From: [Clostridium] innocuum
GTDB taxonomy: Bacteria; Bacillota_I; Bacilli_A; Erysipelotrichales; Erysipelotrichaceae
Direction of reading: 5' to 3'
DNA: 64,000 nt
Assembly (NCBI GenBank): GCA_012317185.1
Contig: CP048838.1
Coordinates: forward strand, 62,001-126,000
Part shown: positions 52,482 through 62,003 of the stretch, piece by piece
How positions within the stretch are numbered: position 1 is the stretch's first letter
Layout of the letters: each line of letters begins with the position of its first letter
Notes under the pieces: generated by a model
Databases searched by the model: none
What the model saw: only the letters and a program-made list of their open reading frames with translations
What the model was told of the DNA's origin: nothing
Position numbers and translations under genes: made by a program

Positions 52482-53840
52482 ATGGAATTACTTCGTTTTT
52501 CTTATACGAATCTGAGGCGAAAGCCTGCAGATGCGTTCTTTTTCGCATTCTCGATGTTCTCCGCTTCCCTTGTGATTACAATGTTTTTCGCAATCATCGC
52601 AAATCCCTATTACGGAAGTGAGTCATTGCGTGATGCCTCTGCAATGTCACAGGGTGGAATGTCGCTTGTTGCTTCCTTTGATGGAGGCATCGGATCCGGA
52701 ATCTTTACGATGATGCTGTCTTTGTTTATGATTTTCATCTGCATACTGACAGTCTTTTTTTCAAACAAATTTTTTCTGATGTCAAAAACACATGATATTG
52801 GTGTAATGATGATCAGCGGTAGCAGTATTATTCGAATAGCCAAGTTCCTGATTGTGCAAAATTTTATGATCATGGGAATTGCAGCACCGCTGGGAGCTCT
52901 TGCCGGCTGCTGTGTGTTTCCGCTGGTGAATCATGTCATCTATCTGTCGATGAATATACAGGCACCTGTGTTCACCTTTTCTTCCGCAGCCCTTGGATAT
53001 TGCATCGCTACCCTTGTGATTGTTTCCGTATGGCTGGTTATTGTCGATGCAGGCTTTGTCTATCGCATGGATTCCATGAATGAACTGCTGCGTGCCAGAC
53101 GGTCGATGAATCCGATTGGAAAACAGAAGCAGGTATTTATGAAAATCGTATATGTATGTGTGTATGCGCTGACCATATATCTGCTGTTCTCGATTGATTA
53201 TCATTATATGGATGCCATTTTTCTGATATATCTTGGTGTAGCCATCGTATTCGGCGCAGGGAATGTATTTCGTTATATACTTCCGGATGTATTAACCCTG
53301 ATGAAAAAACGGATGTTTGCAGAAAATCGCCATTTTCTGATATCTTTGGGAAATCTGCGCTACAGCATGGTCAACGGAAATCTTCTGGTTACGATTATTT
53401 TATTGTCAACAGCGGTATTATTTCTATATCTGTGTAAATTTTATAACGACACGGCAACCTTTATGGTTGTTATGATCGCCTTTCTCGTATCGATGCTTCA
53501 AATCAGTATCTGTCTTGTTTATAAGCTGTCTGCCGACGGATTGAGTAAGTGTCAGGTCTTTCGCAATATGACGGCGATCGGGTATTTGAAAACGGATATC
53601 CGAAAAATTATCAAGCAGGAAATCGTCGGCTTTTACGGCATCATTCTGTTGTTATCTCTGCCGCCTTTACTGGTCATAACTTCATTGTTTGCGGCAGGAG
53701 GGGATGTGGCGTGGAGCTTTGTATTACAGCTGCACGGCTTGTATATCGGCTTTTTGCTGGTGGCGGCTGTGGTGATGTATCGCATTTATATGAAACTGAT
53801 TTTCCGTCAGGATCTGATGGAAGCATATATGGAGGAATAG
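52482..53840 (+). CDS. FtsX-like ABC permease
   Basis: The 452-residue protein has about ten hydrophobic segments. The first (about 17-38) follows a TNLRRKPADAFFFAFSMFSAS segment, and the FtsX-like repeat MMISGSSIIRIAKFLIVQNF appears near residue 110. It lacks the very large extracellular loop of BceB. It is paired with the ATPase starting 11 bp later. GGAGGAGAG precedes the ATG. A peptide or antibiotic-related export role is inferred. Confidence 0.82.
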   Translation: MELLRFSYTNLRRKPADAFFFAFSMFSASLVITMFFAIIANPYYGSESLRDASAMSQGGMSLVASFDGGIGSGIFTMMLSLFMIFICILTVFFSNKFFLMSKTHDIGVMMISGSSIIRIAKFLIVQNFMIMGIAAPLGALAGCCVFPLVNHVIYLSMNIQAPVFTFSSAALGYCIATLVIVSVWLVIVDAGFVYRMDSMNELLRARRSMNPIGKQKQVFMKIVYVCVYALTIYLLFSIDYHYMDAIFLIYLGVAIVFGAGNVFRYILPDVLTLMKKRMFAENRHFLISLGNLRYSMVNGNLLVTIILLSTAVLFLYLCKFYNDTATFMVVMIAFLVSMLQISICLVYKLSADGLSKCQVFRNMTAIGYLKTDIRKIIKQEIVGFYGIILLLSLPPLLVITSLFAAGGDVAWSFVLQLHGLYIGFLLVAAVVMYRIYMKLIFRQDLMEAYMEE

Positions 53841-53851
53841 GAGAGCAGAAT

Positions 53852-54619
53852 ATGAATACTATATTGGAAGCTAAGAATATAACGAAGATTTATAATCGTC
53901 ATACAAAAAATGAATTTGAAGCATTGCGCGGCATTTCACTGGAAGTGCACGAAGGAGATTTTATATGTATTATGGGACCCAGCGGTTCCGGGAAGTCCAC
54001 GCTGATCAACAACCTTTCCACAATTGATATGCCGACAAAGGGAAAGGTCAAGATCAATGGTGTTGATGTCTACAGTATGCTGGAATCTCAAACGGGAAAA
54101 TTCCGGTATGAAAATCTAGGATTTATCTTTCAGTCCTTTAATTTGATGGATACTCTGACGCTGAAGGAAAATATCGCATTGCCTCTTACCCTGTCAAACA
54201 TGTCGAAGGAGGAAATCGGAAAACGTGTGCAGCAAACCGCAGAGAGGCTGGAGCTAGTGGATGTACTGGATAAATATCCGGTGGAATGCTCCGGAGGACA
54301 GTGTCAGCGATGTGCTGTCGCAAGAGCCCTGATTAACAAGCCCAAGCTGATTGTGGCAGATGAACCAACCGGCAGTCTGGATTCCAAAAATTCACATACA
54401 CTGCTCACAATCCTAAAGGAGCTGAATGAGCGTGAGAAGGTCACAATCCTTATGGTGACTCATGATGCCATGATTGCGAGCTATTCCAGGCGGCTGCTGT
54501 ATCTGCGGGATGGCTGTATCGAAGAGGATCTGGAGCGTGCGGATATGGATCAGAAAGAATACTTTTATAAAATTGTTCAAATCAACAGTAAGGAATCTAT
54601 GGAGTTGCTGTTTTCGTAA
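53852..54619 (+). CDS. ABC transporter ATP-binding protein (BceA/MacB type)
   Basis: The 255-residue ATPase has Walker A GPSGSGKST, signature CSGGQCQRCAVARAL (Cys where Gln is usual in SGGQQQR), Walker B LIVADEPTGSLD and switch His in MVTHDAM. The start with AGGAGAG upstream is preferred; a longer frame runs back through the permease gene in another frame and is a shadow. It belongs to the class used with FtsX-like permeases. No two-component genes are next to it. Confidence 0.9.
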   Translation: MNTILEAKNITKIYNRHTKNEFEALRGISLEVHEGDFICIMGPSGSGKSTLINNLSTIDMPTKGKVKINGVDVYSMLESQTGKFRYENLGFIFQSFNLMDTLTLKENIALPLTLSNMSKEEIGKRVQQTAERLELVDVLDKYPVECSGGQCQRCAVARALINKPKLIVADEPTGSLDSKNSHTLLTILKELNEREKVTILMVTHDAMIASYSRRLLYLRDGCIEEDLERADMDQKEYFYKIVQINSKESMELLFS

Positions 54620-54644
54620 AGCTCTCATCAGTCAACTGAAAATA

Positions 54645-55183
54645 TCATATAAAAAATGTTTCTATACGCAGTTCATCTGCATATGGAAACATTTTATATT
54701 TTCTTAGGAATGCGGCATACGATTCCTTTTTTATAAGAGAGGATGCTCTTAGAAAACTCGAAATACCGTTACAGTCACTGCGGCCGCATACCGCATCTGC
54801 ATGGAGCATTACTTCCTTGTCCGCATGTTCCATGGTAATACCCAGACACACGTCCTTTAGCATGGGAATATCTGTTCTGGTATCGCCAAAGCATAGATAA
54901 TCGTGTCCGGGAAACCTCCACAGCTTCATCAGCTGGTGAATGCCTGTGGCTTTTGTCACGCCTGCCGGAAATAAATCGTATTGCGATTGCCGGAATAGGT
55001 AATTGCGACATCCAACAGCTTCTCAAAATAGGGCTCATAGTGAAAGTCTTTTTCCTGCAGTCTGTGTAATGCATCTATATTTGCAGGTGGAATCTGTCCA
55101 TGCACCTGATTAAAGCAGGTGTTGCCGATATCAAAGAAAGCGGCTCTGAAATCGGTCAGGTGCCTGCCATATTTCATTTTCAT
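54645..55183 (-). pseudogene. HAD-family hydrolase, broken
   Basis: Two overlapping frames (75 and 104 codons, joined by an ATGA) show the start and end of a Cof-type HAD phosphatase: FRAAFFDIGNTCFNQ in the first, MTKATGIHQLM, YLCFGDTRTDIPMLKD and CLGITMEHADKEV in the second. The first motif has DIGNT where DIDGT is needed, and the central cap domain is missing, so it is non-functional. It is convergent with the ATPase gene. Confidence 0.75.
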
Positions 55184-55415
55184 ACCTATTGTATAGTAGA
55201 AATTGTATACTAAAAAATACAGTCTATTATCAAATACTGTGAGCCCTCTAATGCAGATGGTGAATGAAAATCTAACCCTTTGGTATAGAAAATGTATGGT
55301 ATTGGGAGGGGAAAGACCCTCTTATATATAAGGAAGCGTAGATTCCCATATGTTTTCTGCACATTTGACAGTTTGTATGATATAATGCATAATTGTTAAC
55401 ACCGGAGGTAGAAAA

Positions 55416-57005
55416 ATGATAGAAACGCAAAATGTCAGTGTACGTTTTGGATCACGGACACTGTATGATAATGTAAACTTAAAATTCACAGATGGTAACT
55501 GTTATGGCCTGATCGGGGCAAACGGTGCCGGAAAATCCACATTCCTGAGAGTACTCAGCGGTGAGCTGAAGCCGGATACCGGCTCTGTCATCATCAAGCC
55601 GAATGAAACAGTATTTACTCTGAAGCAGGATCACTTTGCTTTTGATGAGTACACGGTCCTGGAAACGGTACTGATGGGAAATACAAAGCTGTATGAAGTA
55701 AAACGGGAAAAGGATGAAATTTACTGCAAGGAGGATTTCAGTGAAGCAGACGGTATCCGTGCCGGTGAGCTGGAAGCGGCCTTTGCGGATATGGATGGCT
55801 GGAATGCGGAAAGTAACGCGGCAACGCTGTTAAACGGCCTGGGGATTTCGGTGGACCTGCATGATGTATTGATGAAGGAGCTGTCCGGTAGTGATAAGGT
55901 AAAGGTGCTGCTGGCACAGGCGTTGTTTGGAAAGCCGAATACGCTGCTGCTGGATGAGCCTACCAACCATCTGGATATCAAGGCATGCTCCTGGCTCGAG
56001 CATTTCCTGATGAATTATGAGAACACGGTAATCGTAGTCAGTCATGACCGTCACTTTTTAAACAAGGTATGTACACATATTGCCGATGTGGATTATGGTA
56101 AGATTAAGCTGTTTGCGGGAAATTATGATTTCTGGTATGAATCCAGCCAGCTGATCAGCCGTCAGCTGAAGGATGCCAACAGCAAAAAGGAAGAGAAAAT
56201 CAAAGAGCTGGAAGACTTTATTGCCCGCTTCTCTGCCAATGCTTCCAAATCCAGACAGGCGACATCACGTAAGAAAATTCTGGATAAGATAACACTGGAT
56301 GATTTACAGCCATCAACTCGAAAATATCCGTTTATTGAATTTAAACCGGAGAGGGAGAGTGGTCGTTCTATATTGTATATTGAGGATGTAGAGAAACAGG
56401 TCGAAGATTGCAGACTGACTAATATCTCCTTTAACATGATGAAGGGAGATAAGGTGGCGCTGATTGGCAATCCACTGAAAACCACTCTGCTGTTAAAGCT
56501 GATTGCACAGGAGCTGACACCGGATGCCGGAAGCATTCAGCTTGGACAGACCATCAGGGTTTCCTACATACCGGATGATAACAGTGCGTATTTTGAAGGT
56601 ACGCAGAGTATCTGTGAGTGGCTGAGCCAGTATACGGATATCGACGATATGTCCTTTATCCGCGGTTTCCTTGGAAGAATGCTGTTTAGCGGAGAAGAAC
56701 CGCTGAAGCCTGTCAATGTGTTATCCGGTGGAGAGAAGGCGCGCTGTATGCTGTCCAAGACGATGCTGGAGGCGGGAAATCTGCTGTTGATGGATGATCC
56801 GATCAACCATCTGGATCTGGAATCCATTCAGACACTGAATAATGCTCTGATAAAATATCCGGGAGAACTGATTTTTGTGAGTCATGACCATCAGTTCATT
56901 CAGACAATCGCAAATCGTATCATAGAAATCAGAGATGACGGTATCATTGACCGTAGAACAACTTATGATGACTATCTGGAAAAGGAATACGGAATCGAAG
57001 AATAG
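55416..57005 (+). CDS. ABC-F family ATPase (YkpA/YbiT type)
   Basis: The 529-residue protein has two ABC domains and no membrane part, the layout of ABC-F translation factors. Domain 1: GLIGANGAGKST, LSGSDKVKVLLAQAL, LLLDEPTNHLD, VVSHDRHFLN. Domain 2: GNPLKTTLL (degenerate Walker A), LSGGEKARCMLSKTML, LLMDDPINHLD, SHDHQFI. A linker with KSRQATSRKKILDKI joins them. It matches B. subtilis YkpA closely in pattern. CGGAGG precedes the ATG and TATAAT (55382-55387) lies upstream. Confidence 0.9.
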   Translation: MIETQNVSVRFGSRTLYDNVNLKFTDGNCYGLIGANGAGKSTFLRVLSGELKPDTGSVIIKPNETVFTLKQDHFAFDEYTVLETVLMGNTKLYEVKREKDEIYCKEDFSEADGIRAGELEAAFADMDGWNAESNAATLLNGLGISVDLHDVLMKELSGSDKVKVLLAQALFGKPNTLLLDEPTNHLDIKACSWLEHFLMNYENTVIVVSHDRHFLNKVCTHIADVDYGKIKLFAGNYDFWYESSQLISRQLKDANSKKEEKIKELEDFIARFSANASKSRQATSRKKILDKITLDDLQPSTRKYPFIEFKPERESGRSILYIEDVEKQVEDCRLTNISFNMMKGDKVALIGNPLKTTLLLKLIAQELTPDAGSIQLGQTIRVSYIPDDNSAYFEGTQSICEWLSQYTDIDDMSFIRGFLGRMLFSGEEPLKPVNVLSGGEKARCMLSKTMLEAGNLLLMDDPINHLDLESIQTLNNALIKYPGELIFVSHDHQFIQTIANRIIEIRDDGIIDRRTTYDDYLEKEYGIEE

Positions 57006-57098
57006 AAATAAAAATGTCCGGAAAAGAGGGGTTGAATTAGGGATTTAATAAATTCATGATTAATCTAGCCTTCTAACGAGACTCTTAAAAACAGAATG

Positions 57099-57138
57099 AC
57101 CATACTAGAGTATTAACTTACTCCAGTGTGGTATTTTT
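57099..57138 (+). terminator. Terminator after the ABC-F gene
   Basis: ACCATACTAGAGTA and TACTCCAGTGTGGT pair at 13 of 14 positions (one G-U, one mismatch), followed by ATTTTTAT. Confidence 0.75.
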
Positions 57139-57149
57139 ATATATTTTTG

Positions 57150-57726
57150 AACTCCAAATTGCAATTTGTCGCAGTCTGATACATAAAGAGCGAATTCATC
57201 TTGAAGTTGCTTAGGTGGGAGGAACTTTAATTTTTTAATAGGGTAGTCATTAACTTGTCATTTTCAATATGATTTACGTGTTTGTATGCAATTTTTCAAG
57301 TATGTATGCAAGGTATTTCATATTCACCACAGAATGATCTTTTGCTTTTAGAGTTCCGCATACATTTGTACAATTAAATTACACATCTCTATATAACACA
57401 GTTCCTGCATTTACACCGTCAGTGATTTAAGTAATGTACTCTCCTTCAAAATCGTAGGTGTTAATATATTCAAAAATTCCTTCGTTTGTTGTTTATGATG
57501 AATACACTGGATATTCCCCGTGATTTGCTACAATGTAATCATTACTAATAACTCTACCTCGCCCATCCTCACAAATTAATCCAATTGGCATAAGTCTATA
57601 TTTGGAAGTAGTTTCATCCAAAATAAAATTTTCAAAATCAAACATTTCGACAAATTTAACAAGTAGTTCATTATTTAAAATGCCTATCATTCTCTGTTCG
57701 ATAGAGTTTATCAATTCCTTTTTCAT
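57150..57726 (-). pseudogene. Decayed type I restriction specificity (HsdS-like) fragment
   Basis: Frames with several stops give KFVEMFDFENF, GRGRVISNDYIVANHGEYPV, NEGIFEYINTYDFEG, ITDGVNAGTVLYRDV, HSVVNMKYLAYILEKL and KIKVPP, the order of a target-recognition domain followed by a conserved helix. KFVEMF also occurs in the linker of the intact enzyme upstream. It is probably an old alternative specificity cassette now dead. At least four in-frame stops are present. Confidence 0.7.
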
Positions 57727-57790
57727 AGAAAAATCTACTTAAGTTTAATTTTTTTTGAAGAGGAATACAGGTAATGTTAGGCATTCTTTT

Positions 57791-60700
57791 TTATCTGAAG
57801 TGTTTGTCTATAAGTTCTTCACGTGCGTTTTTTAGTTTTCCTAGTCTTTCTTGTGCTTCAAATTTCAATTTGTCGCATGAATCAGCGAAATCCTCGAATT
57901 CAATTTGCAGTGGTTTCGGTGGAACCATAATTTGATATCTAGAAAAATCGGGTATTGTAAGTTGACCAGCTCCAGAACCATTTTTTTCGAGATTTAAATT
58001 ATCAATACTACATTGTAAATATCTCAAGTTAATGTCGTCAGTAGGAATTAAAGTTATCAATCTTACAACAGGCGTAAAATAAGCCTCTCTTATTGTTGTA
58101 TACCCAATAGTACCTCTAGCTGATATTGTCAACGCTGGCTCAGATACACGATATTCTTTGCTGTAGCATAATAAATCGTTTCCTAACTTTCCATTTGAAA
58201 ATACCGGATATTTATATACATCATTGTATTGTGACGAATAATCATTCGGCTTATCTCCACCCGCGAAAAGTTCTTTTGAAATTTTTTCTATAGACTTATG
58301 AACAAAGGACTTTCCTCCAAACATTTCGACAAATTTGGATTTAACCTTCTCAGATTGTTCAGTGATAATTGCTTGCTCATCGGCGATTTTCTGATCAATA
58401 GTTTTAATTTCATCGACTATCTTTTGTTGGTCTGCCACAGAAGGAATTTGAATAATTAAATTAGCAATTCTCTGTGTAGATGCTCTATTGCTACGAGAAA
58501 ATCTTTCAAATTCACCTTCTACCTGGAGTGCTAAAGCCATATATTTAGGCATAATATCATCCGTTTTTATACGTAAAACACCACAGTGGTCTGTCGGGTA
58601 GAATGGTTTATTGGCAGGCAGAATGTTTACCATCCAATCACCATCGATTCCCCATAGAATAGAAGGCATAGAAAAATCAGTTATATTCTGTTTATCTATT
58701 TTCCCAAATTCCTCAAAAACATTTGCACTATAAATAGGAATACTACCATTTTCAACTACTTCATCTGAAAGTACACGGTTGCCTATGCTTAAATCAAAAT
58801 AGTTCTTATCAGATAATCTGTAATTTGTGAGTCCCGGAATATCCTTAAGCACTCTTGTGGGAGTGGTTTTAATAGACTTGCTAAACGCTGTACCTGAAAA
58901 ATCAAGCATATCTTGCAATCTCAGACGATAATAGTACTGATCTAATTCTTCGACATCAAACATATCTCCATCAGAGAAAGCATTTCTAATTAGCCCTGCA
59001 ATGGAGTTTTTGTCTGCACGGTCAAATGCGTTATATAAACATCCTCCAGCCTTTATTATCTGAATTCCTTCTTGTCCTTTTCTATTGCTCCATTTATATC
59101 CTAAAAACTTTTCTTGTTCTTTGTTTTCATCTGGAGCAGAAATTATCAACGTATTTTGATTGTAAACTAATGAATAATAGAATAACTTTTCTTGTTCAAC
59201 AGAAACAGCGTATTCATAAAACTTCTGATTAAACCATTTTTTCTGTTCTAAACCAGATAGTTTTATAAAAGTTTTCTGATTGCTTTTTTTAGTGTATTCT
59301 GATGAGCTTACAAATTGGTTATAGTGTTGATTAAAATAATTATCGGTTTTCCAAAAAGCATAATCTTTGTTTTTGGATAAAAATTCGTTGTAAGTATCCT
59401 TTTTTACACCTATTTTCTTTAGGTAGCCTCTCAAAATGGTTTCATCTTCCCAGCCATCAATATCAGCTTTAGAAAGTATAGCTTCAACACTATCAATAAC
59501 CATATCTGTGCGTTTTGGCGGTTCATTAAACTTTTGTAAGAAAAGAATTACTGTATTAGTTCCAGTAGCTCCGAATGTTTTACTTCCAAGAGTTGAGATA
59601 GCTATAATGTTAAAATTCTTAAGAAGCGATTCTCTTGCAGAAATAAAACTTTCGTTTTCCTTGTTTAATATGCTACTAGGCAGAATCACAGCGGCTACTC
59701 CATTAGGCTTTAGTAATTGTGATATTCTTTCTACAAACAGTGTTTCAATTTCTGAACCATCATTTGAAATCTTATCTAAAATATCTAATTGATTGTTTGA
59801 TAACTTCAAGTGAGGCTTGAACGCTTTTACTGAATAAGGTGGATTAGCTACAAGAACATCAAATGATTCCGGTACTATCTCTTTATCAGGATAGTTTTCA
59901 AGTCCATCACCAAAAATTATATTTCCATCCCCTGCACCATGCATAAAAAGAGAGATTTTAGATACTCTTGCTAATCTGTAATCCTTTTCGATGCCAAATA
60001 TTTTTTTCTCTACCCATCGATTAAAAGTCTGCGTACTACTATTTATCGCATTAGCATGGACTTCCACCGCTTCAAAACCTTCAGTTAAGAAATGACCTGC
60101 TCCACAGGCATAGTCTATGATCTTAGGATATTCAATACCATCAGTTTTTGTCATTATTTGTTCTAAAGGAAGACTATCCCAAATAAAGCGTGTAATAGGG
60201 ATAGGTGTGAAAAATTGACCTTCATTTTGTTTGAAACCTTTGTTAAGCAGTTGTTCAAACAAATCACCAAGCATTTGCATATCTGCTGAGCCGATTATTC
60301 TATAATCTTGAAAGAGTTGTACTATTTCTACTAAAATTTTACCATTTTGATAAAATAATTCTTCATTGTGGACATCTTTAAAAGCAAAGTCATTATTTGT
60401 ATAGAATTTGAGTATACGAAGTGTATTTCTCAATTCTTCAATCATTTTAACTCTCTTTTGTTTCGTATATTGTTTTACAAGATTTTCTGCATAATCATCA
60501 GACACATAGAAAATTTCTTCACGCATAAATTTTTCCATACCTTCCTTATGAAGTCTTTGAAGTCTATCCTGAAGAGATTCATATGTATCTGTGCCTACTT
60601 TATATTGAAATTCGACAATGTCATTATCTGTTTTTTGTATTTCGTCTACTAATTTGCAGATAAATAAGGCAATCAATCGATTAAATGCGTTTTCTTTGTC

Positions 60701-61495
60701 TGACACATTATTGTGTCTTAAGATTTCCTCAAAACGATTTACTATCTTATCGTTTTCAGAGAAATCTTTTAAATCTTTCTTTCTAAGAGGTTTTGCTCCA
60801 ATATCATAAGCGACTGAATCATCTCTGAAAATAACATCACCGCTGAATCTTCGCTCATAGGTCTCTTTCCATGCTTCGTAAAGTTCTGAAACAGTATGAG
60901 CATTTTTATATAGAAGAATAGTGGAATCCTTTTTTGCTAGATTTATGATATTATCGTCATCTGAGCAGTCAATGCTATCTGTTGTATACTCAATCTCATT
61001 CTTGTCATTTATATTTGATGCATATAAGACTAACCATCTACAACCACGTTCTTGTTGCCAGTAAGAAATTAACTGCCCTCCATCAGAAAGTATGTTTTTC
61101 ATTTCTTTATTATATTCAGTACCAAATGTCTTACATTCAACAATGAATAGCATTTTTCCATTTTGATCACATACACAAATATCTGCTCGACCACTTTTTT
61201 GTTCATGACCAAGAGCCCAAGTGCGTTCAAGTTCAATATTTTCAGGTCTATAACCTTTATCAAGTAACCTGTTTACACATTCTAATACAACAAAGTTTTC
61301 TGGTTCAGAGAAATTTGTTGTAGTTGCTACATTGACTTTGAACCCTTTATCTTCAGGATAAATTATTTTTTCATTTTTAAAATCCACAGTAATAGAACAG
61401 TCAGAAAATGGATAATATTTTTCAAATTTCTCATTAGAAGTATCGCTAAAACCTGTTGAGATTAACATATTCTTCATATTATATTTTGTTATCAT
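57791..61495 (-). CDS. Single-chain restriction-modification-specificity enzyme (type IIG-like)
   Basis: One 1234-residue chain carries three parts. N-terminal nuclease: PD-(D/E)XK with Asp105 and Glu120-x-Lys122 in GRADICVCD and FIVECKTFG. Middle: HsdM-like N6-adenine methyltransferase with SAM motif DYACGAGHFLTEGF (about 460) and catalytic NPPYSVKAF (551-554). C-terminal: two HsdS-like target-recognition domains, split by a helical linker (about 1020-1045; IADEQAIITEQSEKVKSKF). There is no helicase, so it resembles BcgI/type IIG enzymes. The ATG overlaps the HTH gene stop (ATGA) and has GGAGG upstream. Expected role: defence. Confidence 0.87.
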   Translation of the reverse strand: MITKYNMKNMLISTGFSDTSNEKFEKYYPFSDCSITVDFKNEKIIYPEDKGFKVNVATTTNFSEPENFVVLECVNRLLDKGYRPENIELERTWALGHEQKSGRADICVCDQNGKMLFIVECKTFGTEYNKEMKNILSDGGQLISYWQQERGCRWLVLYASNINDKNEIEYTTDSIDCSDDDNIINLAKKDSTILLYKNAHTVSELYEAWKETYERRFSGDVIFRDDSVAYDIGAKPLRKKDLKDFSENDKIVNRFEEILRHNNVSDKENAFNRLIALFICKLVDEIQKTDNDIVEFQYKVGTDTYESLQDRLQRLHKEGMEKFMREEIFYVSDDYAENLVKQYTKQKRVKMIEELRNTLRILKFYTNNDFAFKDVHNEELFYQNGKILVEIVQLFQDYRIIGSADMQMLGDLFEQLLNKGFKQNEGQFFTPIPITRFIWDSLPLEQIMTKTDGIEYPKIIDYACGAGHFLTEGFEAVEVHANAINSSTQTFNRWVEKKIFGIEKDYRLARVSKISLFMHGAGDGNIIFGDGLENYPDKEIVPESFDVLVANPPYSVKAFKPHLKLSNNQLDILDKISNDGSEIETLFVERISQLLKPNGVAAVILPSSILNKENESFISARESLLKNFNIIAISTLGSKTFGATGTNTVILFLQKFNEPPKRTDMVIDSVEAILSKADIDGWEDETILRGYLKKIGVKKDTYNEFLSKNKDYAFWKTDNYFNQHYNQFVSSSEYTKKSNQKTFIKLSGLEQKKWFNQKFYEYAVSVEQEKLFYYSLVYNQNTLIISAPDENKEQEKFLGYKWSNRKGQEGIQIIKAGGCLYNAFDRADKNSIAGLIRNAFSDGDMFDVEELDQYYYRLRLQDMLDFSGTAFSKSIKTTPTRVLKDIPGLTNYRLSDKNYFDLSIGNRVLSDEVVENGSIPIYSANVFEEFGKIDKQNITDFSMPSILWGIDGDWMVNILPANKPFYPTDHCGVLRIKTDDIMPKYMALALQVEGEFERFSRSNRASTQRIANLIIQIPSVADQQKIVDEIKTIDQKIADEQAIITEQSEKVKSKFVEMFGGKSFVHKSIEKISKELFAGGDKPNDYSSQYNDVYKYPVFSNGKLGNDLLCYSKEYRVSEPALTISARGTIGYTTIREAYFTPVVRLITLIPTDDINLRYLQCSIDNLNLEKNGSGAGQLTIPDFSRYQIMVPPKPLQIEFEDFADSCDKLKFEAQERLGKLKNAREELIDKHFR

Positions 61496-61728
61496 TTTTC
61501 TTTTGCCTCCATAGTATAGTTTAGCCATGCTTCTTCAACATCTTCATAGGGAAGACCGGTTGTTTCACAGTAGGCTTTAATATTCTTCATAGTTCTAATA
61601 TTTGGTCTGGCTTTTCCCGCTTCCCAGCGGTTGACTGTAGAAAATACTACACCAACAATATCAGCGAACTCTGTTTGTGTTAACAAAGCACGTTCTCTAA
61701 GTTTTTTTATTTCGTTTGGAAAATTCAT
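61492..61728 (-). CDS. HTH (XRE/Cro-like) regulator of the restriction locus
   Basis: The 78-residue protein is an HTH domain (IKKLRERALLTQTEFADIVG, VNRWEAGKARPN) with a short C-terminal tail. It precedes and overlaps the restriction-modification gene by ATGA, the position of a controller (C) protein that delays restriction. AAGGAG precedes its ATG. Control of the operon is inferred. Confidence 0.8.
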   Translation of the reverse strand: MNFPNEIKKLRERALLTQTEFADIVGVVFSTVNRWEAGKARPNIRTMKNIKAYCETTGLPYEDVEEAWLNYTMEAKEK

Positions 61729-61811
61729 GTCTATTCAACTCCTTAAATTCCATATGCACCAATATAGCGTTATTATAACATAAAAACTATAAATATTTCT
61801 ACCCTCCAAGT

Positions 61812-61997
61812 CCATCTGTAACTTTTACAGGTGGTTCTAAAAAGCTTAAGCTATAAGAAAAGTAATAAAAAAAGAAAACCTCCGATATAATGTAAGTGGC
61901 TTGGCGGTCACAACAAAATAAAGGAGGAACCACAAAATGAAATTGCAATTATCACATCGTTTTCGCGCCTAAGTATAGAAAGCAAGTAATATATGGA
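61812..61997 (+). mobile_element. IS200/IS605-type left end with tnpA N-terminal relic
   Basis: CCATCTGTAA and TTACAGGTGG (61812-61821, 61825-61834) form the terminal hairpin seen at IS200-like ends. A ribosome site AAGGAGG follows at 61921, and the frame NCNYHIVFAPKYRKQVIYG (61941-61997), less a few N-terminal codons, is the start of a Y1 transposase (TnpA). It stops where the recombinase relic begins, so most of the element is gone. Confidence 0.72.
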
Positions 61998-62003
61998 TAA
62001 TGG

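Noticed and set aside
53549..53851. N-terminal extension of the ATPase gene at 53852
   Set aside because: It runs through the 3' end of the permease gene in another frame; the ATG at 53852 has AGGAGAG and begins at the usual ATPase start.
54645..55183. Two separate small genes joined by ATGA
   Set aside because: Both pieces are parts of one HAD fold with the middle missing, so a broken gene is more likely than two proteins.
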